DNA from: an uncultured Clostridia bacterium
GTDB lineage: Bacteria; Bacillota; Clostridia; Christensenellales; Aristaeellaceae
Length of the DNA: 7,872 nt
Reading direction: 5' to 3'
NCBI GenBank assembly: GCA_904420265.1
Contig: CAJFUU010000077.1
Location: forward strand, 1-7,872
Shown: in pieces, positions 1 through 5,274 of the stretch
Position numbering within the stretch: position 1 is the stretch's first letter
How the letters are laid out: each line of letters begins with the position of its first letter
Translations under genes and position numbers: made by a program
Notes under the pieces: model-generated
Told to the model about the DNA's origin: nothing
Databases searched by the model: none
What the model saw: the letters and a program-made list of their open reading frames with translations, nothing else

Positions 1-3
1 GAG

Positions 4-1099
4 ATGGAAGGCTTCAAGCAGGACCTGAACGCCATTCGGAAATTGATCGCAGAGGCAGGTGACTCACTTTGACGTCGCCAAGCTGCGCGAAGATTTAGTG
101 GAATATCAGGAAGACATGGCTTCTCCCGGCTTCTGGGACGATTTGGAGCGCGCTCAGCGCGTCTCTGCCCACGCCCATCAGACCGAGATGAAGATACAGC
201 ACTATGAATCGCTTTCCTCCCGCGCCGACGACATTGAGGTGATGATGGAACTGGCGGAGGAAGAAGACGACGATTCCATGAGCGCCGAGATTCGCCAGGA
301 GCTGGACAGCGTGCGCGAAGAGCTGGAAGCGCTCAAGCTCACCACGCTGCTCAACGGCGAATACGACGGTTGCAACGCCCTTCTCTCGCTGCACGCGGGC
401 GCGGGCGGCACCGAGGCGCAGGACTGGACGCAGATGCTCTACCGCATGTACGTCCGTTACGCCGAGCGCATGGGCTTCAAAGTAAAGGAAATCGACCTGC
501 TCGACGGCGACGAGGCGGGCGTCAAGTCCGTCACATTTGAAGTGGACGGCGATTATGCCTACGGCTATCTCAAGGCTGAGCGCGGCGTGCACCGTCTGGT
601 GCGCATTTCGCCCTTCGACGCCAACGCCCGCAGGCATACGTCCTTTGCGTCGCTGGACGTGGCGCCCATCATCGAGGACGACGGCGAGATCGAGATCCGT
701 CCGGAGGACTTGCGCATCGACACCTACCGCGCTTCCGGCGCGGGCGGCCAGCACGTCAACCGCACGGATTCCGCCGTGCGCATCACCCATTTGCCCACCG
801 GCGTGGTGGTGCAGTGTCAGAACGAGCGCTCGCAGGTGCAGAACAAGGAAACCTGCTTCCGCATGCTGCGCGCCAAGCTGGCCGAACTCAAGGAAAAGCA
901 GCGGCAGGAGCAAATGGGCGACATCAAGGGCGAACAGAAGAAGATCGAATGGGGCAGCCAGATTCGCTCCTACGTGTTCCAACCCTATACGCTGGTCAAG
1001 GATTTGCGCACCGGCTACGAAATGGGCGACGTTTCCGCCGTCATGGACGGCAAACTGGAGGGCTTTGTCACCGCCTATCTGCAAATGATGGCGGAGTGA
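4..1099 (+). CDS. prfB: Peptide chain release factor 2, expressed by programmed +1 frameshift
   Basis: RF2 recognises UGA and UAA stop codons on the ribosome and triggers peptidyl-tRNA hydrolysis. The 22 codons at 4-69 end in CTT followed by in-frame TGA (70-72). Reading resumes in the +1 frame at GAC (71-73) and runs to TGA at 1097-1099, giving 364 residues; E. coli RF2 has 365. In the joined protein the stop-recognition tripeptide SPF is at about 202-204 (VRISPFDANARRHTSF) and the catalytic GGQ at about 247-249 (YRASGAGGQHVNRT). The residue matching E. coli position 246 is Ala. An acidic helical N-terminal domain precedes them. ATG at 4 is chosen because it gives the family length, but its ribosome binding site lies outside the window and the frame is still open at base 1, so a start further upstream is possible. 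Starting the zero-shift reading at GTG 59 would lose the regulated N-terminus and is considered wrong. Confidence 0.96.
57..73 (+). promoter_or_regulatory. Programmed +1 frameshift site of prfB (autoregulatory)
   Basis: The slippery codon CTT (67-69) is followed by TGA and C, the classic RF2 recoding signal. When RF2 is scarce the UGA is decoded slowly, the P-site tRNA slips by one base and full-length RF2 is made. The SD-like stimulator is AGGTGA (57-62), complementary to the 16S 3' end UCACCU. In E. coli a G-rich AGGGGG sits three bases before CTT; here the pairing register lies further upstream because of one extra codon (GGT GAC TCA CTT). Confidence 0.93.
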
Positions 1100-1107
1100 C
1101 GGCCGCG

Positions 1108-1132
1108 GGCGGACGAAGGACCTTCGTCCGCC
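1108..1132 (+). repeat. Perfect 12-bp inverted repeat (hairpin) after prfB
   Basis: GGCGGACGAAGG (1108-1119) and CCTTCGTCCGCC (1121-1132) are exact reverse complements around a single A, folding into about 10-11 GC-rich pairs with a tiny loop. It begins 9 nt after the prfB stop and ends 31 nt before the next start. No T-run follows (AAACGCGTG), so it is not a standard intrinsic terminator. It may be an mRNA 3'-end stabiliser, a partial terminator or an RNase site. Confidence 0.75.
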
Positions 1133-1163
1133 AAACGCGTGCCGGAAACCGGGAGAACAATGC

Positions 1164-1814
1164 ATGAAAAAATGGGGAATGGCGCTTACGGCGCTGGGCT
1201 TTTTCTGCCTGTTTGCCATGTTGCTTTTGACCGTGGTGGAAACCTGCGGCACCAACGCGGGCATCTACCGCGAGCTGCAGGAGGCAAACGGCTTGCCGGA
1301 GGCGGCGGGCATTTCGCAGGAGGAAATGGAGCGGCTCGACGGCATGCTGGCAGATTATCTTTCCGGCGACGGGGCGGCGCTGGACGATTCGCCCTTCAAC
1401 GAGCGGGAACTTGCGCATATGCGGGACGTGTTGGCGCTGTTTGACCTGGCGCGCACGGTGCGCAACGTGCTGCTGGTTGCGGCGGCCGCGCTGCTGGCCG
1501 CGGGACTCTGGCTTTCGCGGGGCAGGCGTTTGCTGGCCATGTGTTTGACCGGCCTGGGCGCGCTGCTTGTGCCGCTGGGGGCCTTTGCGGTCTGGGCGGC
1601 GGTCGATTTTTCTTCGGCGTTCACCTTCTTCCACGAGGTGCTTTTTACCAATGATCTCTGGCTGCTCGACCCGGAAACGGACATGCTTTTGCGCCTGCTG
1701 CCCGAGCAGTTCTTTGCCGACTTTGCCGGCACGATTGCCGCACGCGCCCTGGCGTATATGGCGGCGGTGCCGCTGGGTATCTTTGGCGTTAAATTCGGGA
1801 GGAAATTTATATGA
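1164..1814 (+). CDS. lit: Lit-family (TIGR01906/DUF1461) integral membrane protein, probable lipoprotein intramolecular transacylase
   Basis: This is a 216-residue membrane protein with four predicted helices: about 7-27, 98-117, 124-147 and 186-208. Between helices 1 and 2 lies an extracytoplasmic segment with the family-like stretch FNERELAHMRDVLALF. Between helices 3 and 4 is FTFFHEVLFTNDLWLLDP followed by LLRLLPEQFF, the hallmark pattern of TIGR01906/DUF1461. Characterised Lit enzymes move an acyl chain from the diacylglyceryl group of a lipoprotein to its N-terminal cysteine, giving lyso-form lipoproteins. From memory, the essential histidines of Bacillus cereus Lit are 85 and 157, and here His85 and His157 fall at exactly those positions. 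The start is supported by GGGAG at 1151-1155, 8 nt before ATG. The stop overlaps the tsaD start by 4 nt (ATGA), implying translational coupling. Family membership is confident; the transacylase activity is inferred, since not every DUF1461 member is tested. Confidence 0.82.
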   Translation: MKKWGMALTALGFFCLFAMLLLTVVETCGTNAGIYRELQEANGLPEAAGISQEEMERLDGMLADYLSGDGAALDDSPFNERELAHMRDVLALFDLARTVRNVLLVAAAALLAAGLWLSRGRRLLAMCLTGLGALLVPLGAFAVWAAVDFSSAFTFFHEVLFTNDLWLLDPETDMLLRLLPEQFFADFAGTIAARALAYMAAVPLGIFGVKFGRKFI

Positions 1815-2854
1815 GCGACCGCGTGGAAAGGCTGCGCGCCGCGCGCAGCGCCACCATATTGGCCTTTGAATCCAGTTGCGATGAAACGGCCGTGGCCGTT
1901 GTGCGCGACGGGCGGGAAGTGCTCGCCAATCAGATACTGTCGCAAATCGACCGCCACGCCGTGTTTGGCGGCGTGGTGCCGGAAATCGCCTCGCGCATGC
2001 ACGTGGAGGCGCTGGACCCGCTTTTGGACGCGGCGCTGAACGAGGCGGGCATGACCCTCGCCGGCATCGACGCCGTGGCCGTCACCTGCGGTCCGGGGCT
2101 GGTGGGAGCGCTGCTCACCGGCGTGAGCTACGCCAAGGCGCTGGCCTACGCGCGCGATTTGCCGCTGGTGGCCGTCAACCACATTGAGGGGCACGTGAGC
2201 GCCAACTACCTGGCCCACCCGGAATTGGAGCCGCCCTTTGCCTGCCTGGTGGCCTCCGGCGGGCACAGCCATATCGTGCTGGTGGAGCGCTACGGCGAAT
2301 ACCGCCTGTTGGGTCAGACGTTGGACGACGCTGCAGGCGAGGCCTTTGACAAGGTGGCCCGCGTGCTGGATATTCCTTATCCCGGCGGACCGTTGCTGGA
2401 CAAGCTGGCCGAAGAGGGGGACGAAAACCGCTATCGCTTTCCTCACCCGCATACGCCGGGGAAATACGATTTTTCCTTCAGCGGACTCAAAACCGCCGTC
2501 ATCAACCAGGCGCACAATCTTCGCCAACAGGGCGAAGAGATTGCCGCCGCCGATTTTGCCGCCAGTTTCCGCCGCGCCGTGGTGGACGCGCTGGTGGGAA
2601 AGAGTGTGGCCGCGGCTGTGGAGGCTGGCGCGACGGCCTTGGCTGCGGCGGGCGGCGTAGCCGCCAACAGGCTTTTGCGGCGCGAACTGGTTCGCAGGGG
2701 GGAGCAGGCCGGCCTGCGCGTGTTTCTGCCGCCTGTGGCCCTGTGTACGGACAATGCGGCCATGATCGGCTCCGCAGCCTTTTACCGCCTGATGCGCGGC
2801 GAAACGGCCGCGCTGGACTTAAACGCTCTGCCTTCCCTGCGCATGTTTTCCTGA
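1811..2854 (+). CDS. tsaD: tRNA N6-adenosine threonylcarbamoyltransferase
   Basis: TsaD (Gcp/YgjD/Kae1 family) works with TsaB and TsaE to transfer threonylcarbamoyl from threonylcarbamoyl-AMP to A37 of ANN-decoding tRNAs (t6A), in the cytoplasm. The length of 347 residues is typical. Motifs in order: ILAFESSCDETAVAVV (16-31), GGVVPEIASRMH (53-64), GPGLVGALLTG (94-104), metal-binding NHIEGH (His124, His128), ASGGHSH (148-154), LDDAAGEAFDKVAR (171-184), YPGGP (190-194), FSFSGLKTAV (221-230), GGVAAN (281-286) and CTDNAAMIG with the third metal ligand Asp314. The ribosome binding site GGGAGGA (1797-1803) lies inside the end of the upstream gene, 7 nt before ATG, and the two genes overlap by 4 nt. 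About 12 residues precede the conserved first strand, a little longer than usual, but the strong SD favours this start. All key residues are present. Confidence 0.97.
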   Translation: MSDRVERLRAARSATILAFESSCDETAVAVVRDGREVLANQILSQIDRHAVFGGVVPEIASRMHVEALDPLLDAALNEAGMTLAGIDAVAVTCGPGLVGALLTGVSYAKALAYARDLPLVAVNHIEGHVSANYLAHPELEPPFACLVASGGHSHIVLVERYGEYRLLGQTLDDAAGEAFDKVARVLDIPYPGGPLLDKLAEEGDENRYRFPHPHTPGKYDFSFSGLKTAVINQAHNLRQQGEEIAAADFAASFRRAVVDALVGKSVAAAVEAGATALAAAGGVAANRLLRRELVRRGEQAGLRVFLPPVALCTDNAAMIGSAAFYRLMRGETAALDLNALPSLRMFS

Positions 2855-2855
2855 G

Positions 2856-2884
2856 CCCGCGCCCGCTTTCGGCGCGGGTATTTT
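2856..2884 (+). terminator. Rho-independent terminator after tsaD
   Basis: CCCGCGCC (2856-2863) pairs perfectly with GGCGCGGG (2871-2878) across a 7-nt loop, followed by the T-rich TATTTT and, further on, another TTTT at 2890-2893. It begins 2 nt after the tsaD stop and plausibly ends the prfB-lit-tsaD transcript. Confidence 0.85.
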
Positions 2885-3136
2885 GCATGTTTTCATAAAA
2901 CGGCGGTCTGTTTTATGTTGCAAGCGCAAAATGAATAAAACGAATATCTGAAAATGCAATACATTTGTAAAATATACTGCATATATTGTAACAAGTTTTT
3001 GGTTCACATCAAGGTGCCGAAGGGTGGGAAAAGGGTGAAAATCTGCGAATTAGACAAAAATATGGCCGAGAAAGTCGCAAAAATATCTTAAAACAGACTA
3101 AATTTTGCATTTGAAAGACAAAAAAAGACAATGGTC
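2885..3136. other. AT-rich, low-complexity non-coding stretch
   Basis: This stretch is clearly richer in A/T than the flanking genes and shows no ORF with codon use or a ribosome binding site like its neighbours. It contains direct repeats: CAAAAATAT at 3055-3063 and 3078-3086, AGACAAAAA at 3052-3060 and 3116-3124, and TTGTAA at 2965-2970 and 2986-2991 (21 bp apart). It also has a distant 10-bp inverted repeat, GTCTGTTTTA (2906-2915) with TAAAACAGAC (3089-3098). A G-rich patch with three GGG runs lies at about 3012-3038. The stretch sits directly left of the DnaA-box-like cluster and could be an easily unwound element; that role is inferred only. Confidence 0.5.
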
Positions 3137-3252
3137 TGTGGAAAACATATGACAATTCACGGCCTCCGGGACTGAATAACGGTGGAAAACCCCGCCCCAT
3201 GGGGGGTTTCAGGCCCCAAAGTTGTGGAAAACCCTGTGGAAAGTGTGGATGA
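3137..3252. repeat. Cluster of five DnaA-box-like 9-mers in one orientation
   Basis: TGTGGAAAA occurs exactly at 3137-3145 and 3223-3231; its reverse complement TTTTCCACA fits the DnaA consensus TTWTNCACA. One-mismatch copies are GGTGGAAAA (3181-3189), TGTGGAAAG (3235-3243) and TGTGGATGA (3244-3252). The core GTGGAAAAC is exact at 3138, 3182 and 3224, spaced 44 and 42 bp, about four helical turns. The last three boxes are packed at 12 and 9 bp. The pattern of same-strand, phased copies next to an AT-rich tract resembles DnaA-binding loci, but no dnaA or dnaN gene is visible. Confidence 0.55.
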
Positions 3253-3254
3253 AC

Positions 3255-3341
3255 GGGGATTTCATGCATTGTATATACGGACACAATTATGAATTTCATA
3301 CAGACTTTGGGTTTTTTTGTCGGGGAACTTGTGAAATCCCC
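3255..3341. repeat. 10-bp perfect inverted repeat flanking the rhaB promoter approach
   Basis: GGGGATTTCA (3255-3264) and TGAAATCCCC (3332-3341) are exact reverse complements 67 nt apart. The right arm overlaps the proposed -35 hexamer and spacer of the rhaB promoter. Between the arms are the palindromes GTATATAC (3271-3278) and TATGAATTTCATA (3288-3300). These could be operator half-sites allowing DNA looping by a regulator of rhaB, or arms of an RNA structure. Confidence 0.4.
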
Positions 3342-3358
3342 TCAACATCTGGTATACT
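3329..3358 (+). promoter_or_regulatory. Predicted sigma-A-type promoter for rhaB
   Basis: TTGTGA (3329-3334) as -35 and TATACT (3353-3358) as -10 are separated by 18 bp. The -10 matches 5 of 6 consensus bases and the -35 matches 4 of 6. The predicted transcript start near 3365 leaves a leader of about 30 nt before the rhaB start at 3397. It is the best promoter candidate between the tsaD terminator and rhaB, and probably serves the whole rhaB-sigH gene run. Confidence 0.55.
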
Positions 3359-3396
3359 TATGTCAGAAAATAATGCGCCAAGGGAGAGGATGAAGC

Positions 3397-4878
3397 ATGA
3401 AGCAGGTTCGCAATTTCCTGGGGTTTGACATCGGCGCTTCCAGCGGCCGGGCGATGTTGGGCCGCTTTGACGGCGAGCGCCTGGAAATGCAAGAGGTGCA
3501 CCGCTTCCTCAACGAGCCGGTGGAACTGGCCGGCCGCTTTTGCTGGGATGTGCCCCGGCTGTTTTTCGAAATGAAGCAGGCGCTGAACAAGGTTTCCAGG
3601 AAGGATGTGCAGGTGGACGCCATTGGGATCGACACCTGGGGCGTGGACTTTGGCCTGATTGACAAAAACGGCCATTTGCTGGGCCTGCCGGTGCATTACC
3701 GGGACGCGCGCACAGACGGCGTGATGGACAAGGCCTTTGAGATCATGCCCAAGGAAGAACTCTTTCACCACACGGGCGTCGGCTTTACGCAGTACAATAC
3801 GCTTTATCAGCTTTACGCCATGAAGCTGGAGGGCGATCCCACGTTGGAAGCGGCGGACAAGCTGCTGCTGATGCCGGATTTGCTGGCCTACCTGCTCACC
3901 GGCAAGATGGGCACGGAGTATACCATTGCCACCACCACGCAGTTGATCAACCCCTTCACGCGCGACTGGGATTTCGAACTGATCGACCGCTTTGGCCTGC
4001 CGCGGCGCATCTTTACGCCCATACAGCCCACCGGCTCGGTGCGCGGCACATTGCTTGCGCAAATTGCCCGGGAGTGCGGCGTGGCGGAAATCCCCGTCAT
4101 CGCCGCCACTTCGCACGACACGGCCAGTGCCGTGGCCGCCATTCCCGTGGCCGATCCGGATTTTGCCTATATCAGCTCCGGCACCTGGTCGCTGCTGGGC
4201 GCGGAAATCCGCACGCCCCTGTGCGAACCGGGAGTGATGAACGCCAATTACACCAACGAGGGCGGCATCGACGGCGCCATCCGCCTGCTGAAGAACATCA
4301 TGGGCCTGTGGATTATTCAGGAGTGCAAGCGCGAATGGGACCGCCGCGCCGATGCGGTGAGTTTTTCCCGGATTGTGGAGATGGCGGAAACGGCCGAGCC
4401 GTTCATTGCTTTTATCGACGTGGACGATCCCTGCTTCCTGGCCCCAAACGACATGCCGGCGCGCATTCAGGAATACTGTCGCAAAACGAACCAGCGCGTG
4501 CCCGCGTCCCGCGGCGAAATTGCCCGCGTCGTTTATGAAAGCCTGGCGCTCAAGTATCGTTGGGCCATCGAGCGCCTGGAACAGGATATGCTTAAAAAGA
4601 GCGTGAAGGTTTTGCATATCGTCGGCGGCGGCAGCAAAAACGAGATGCTCAACCAGTTCACCGCCGACGCCATCCACCGCCCCGTGATCGCCGGCCCGGA
4701 CGAGGGCACCGTGATTGGCAACCTTCTGGTACAGGCCATGGGCGTGGGCGCGGTGAAAAACGTGGGCGAATTGCGCCGCGTGGTGGAAAATTCCTTCCCC
4801 ACCAAGCGCTTTTATCCCGAAGATGTGGCCGCCTGGGACGCGGCCTACGCAAAATATCTGCAAGTGGTGGGAAACTAG
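3397..4878 (+). CDS. rhaB: Rhamnulokinase (FGGY carbohydrate kinase)
   Basis: RhaB phosphorylates L-rhamnulose at O1 with ATP, the second step of rhamnose breakdown, in the cytoplasm. The 493 residues match the family length (E. coli about 489). Motifs: N-terminal phosphate-binding FLGFDIGASSGRAMLG (7-22), IGIDTWGVDFGLID (76-89), HYRDARTDG (100-108), TTTQLINPF, the catalytic-base motif ATSHDTAS with Asp241, AYISSGTWSLLGAE, NEGGIDGAIRLLKNIMGLW, and the C-terminal ATP-domain motifs HIVGGGSKNEMLNQFTADA and GPDEGTVIGN. The ribosome binding site GGGAGAGG (3382-3389) is 7 nt before ATG. A related FGGY sugar such as fuculose cannot be excluded, but the GASSGR and NEGGIDG patterns favour RhaB. No rhaA, rhaD, transporter or AraC-type regulator lies in the window, so it stands alone metabolically. 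It is the only complete gene here ending in TAG, and is 3 nt from mrnC. Confidence 0.93.
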   Translation: MKQVRNFLGFDIGASSGRAMLGRFDGERLEMQEVHRFLNEPVELAGRFCWDVPRLFFEMKQALNKVSRKDVQVDAIGIDTWGVDFGLIDKNGHLLGLPVHYRDARTDGVMDKAFEIMPKEELFHHTGVGFTQYNTLYQLYAMKLEGDPTLEAADKLLLMPDLLAYLLTGKMGTEYTIATTTQLINPFTRDWDFELIDRFGLPRRIFTPIQPTGSVRGTLLAQIARECGVAEIPVIAATSHDTASAVAAIPVADPDFAYISSGTWSLLGAEIRTPLCEPGVMNANYTNEGGIDGAIRLLKNIMGLWIIQECKREWDRRADAVSFSRIVEMAETAEPFIAFIDVDDPCFLAPNDMPARIQEYCRKTNQRVPASRGEIARVVYESLALKYRWAIERLEQDMLKKSVKVLHIVGGGSKNEMLNQFTADAIHRPVIAGPDEGTVIGNLLVQAMGVGAVKNVGELRRVVENSFPTKRFYPEDVAAWDAAYAKYLQVVGN

Positions 4879-4881
4879 GCG

Positions 4882-5274
4882 ATGAAGGCGTTTGACTTTG
4901 AACCGGGCGCGCTGCCCGGTTCGCTGGAACTGGCGTATCTGGGCGATTCGGTTTATGATTTGTATGTGCGCGCCCGCCTCGTGCGCGAGGGCGGGCATGT
5001 GCGCGCCATGCACCGCGCCGCGGTATCCCAGGTATGCTCGCACGCGCAGGCGCAGGCTTTTGCCCGCGTGGAGGGCAGCCTCACCGAACGCGAGCGCGAC
5101 GTGGCCCGCCGCGCCCGCAACGCCCATCAGACGCCCCCCAGAAACGCCGACGCCGCCGAATACCACCGCGCCACCGCGCTGGAAGCCCTGATCGGCTACC
5201 TGTTTGTCACGGGGCAAAATGCGCGCATGGAGGAAATACTTGCCTTGGCACTGGAGGAAAACCATGAAGCATGA
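4882..5274 (+). CDS. mrnC: Mini-ribonuclease III
   Basis: Mini-III is a dimeric RNase III-type catalytic domain without the dsRNA-binding domain. In Bacillus subtilis it trims 23S rRNA precursor ends by cutting the terminal double-stranded stem, helped by ribosomal protein L3. This 130-residue protein shows the family signature ELAYLGDSVYDLYVRARLV with predicted catalytic Asp22. It also has RARNAHQTPPRNA (77-89) and TALEALIGYLF with Glu101, matching the second acidic site of RNase III folds. The start lies 3 nt after the rhaB stop. No strong SD is present beyond a GTGGG run near 4867, so translation probably depends on coupling to rhaB. The end overlaps rlmB by 11 nt. In B. subtilis mrnC follows cysS; here rhaB holds the upstream position. 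Confidence 0.94.
   Translation: MKAFDFEPGALPGSLELAYLGDSVYDLYVRARLVREGGHVRAMHRAAVSQVCSHAQAQAFARVEGSLTERERDVARRARNAHQTPPRNADAAEYHRATALEALIGYLFVTGQNARMEEILALALEENHEA

Noticed and set aside
95..2527. Long minus-strand open frames opposite prfB and lit/tsaD (95-1264 and 1355-2527)
   Set aside because: They mirror conserved coding sequence, lack ribosome binding sites and family motifs, and are explained by codon bias on the real strand.
3062..3091. Nine-codon peptide MAEKVAKIS in the AT-rich tract
   Set aside because: No SD precedes the ATG, and a frame this short is expected by chance.
3187..3209. Short stem AAACCCC / GGGGTTT as a terminator
   Set aside because: It has only seven pairs, a 9-nt loop and no real T-run on the + strand. 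On the minus strand TTTT follows, but no minus-strand gene is supported, so it is left uncalled.
3009..3299. A 96-codon minus-strand frame in the intergenic region
   Set aside because: It has no SD before its ATG, a Phe/Pro-rich low-complexity content coming from the GTGGAAAAC repeats read backwards, and no domain I recognise.
3222..3428. A 68-codon + strand frame running into rhaB
   Set aside because: It lacks a convincing start signal, overlaps the rhaB promoter, ribosome binding site and start out of frame, and looks like chance.
5204..5263. Upstream ATG 5204 as the rlmB start
   Set aside because: It lies well inside mrnC without an SD; ATG 5264 has a strong GGAGGAAA and the usual short overlap.
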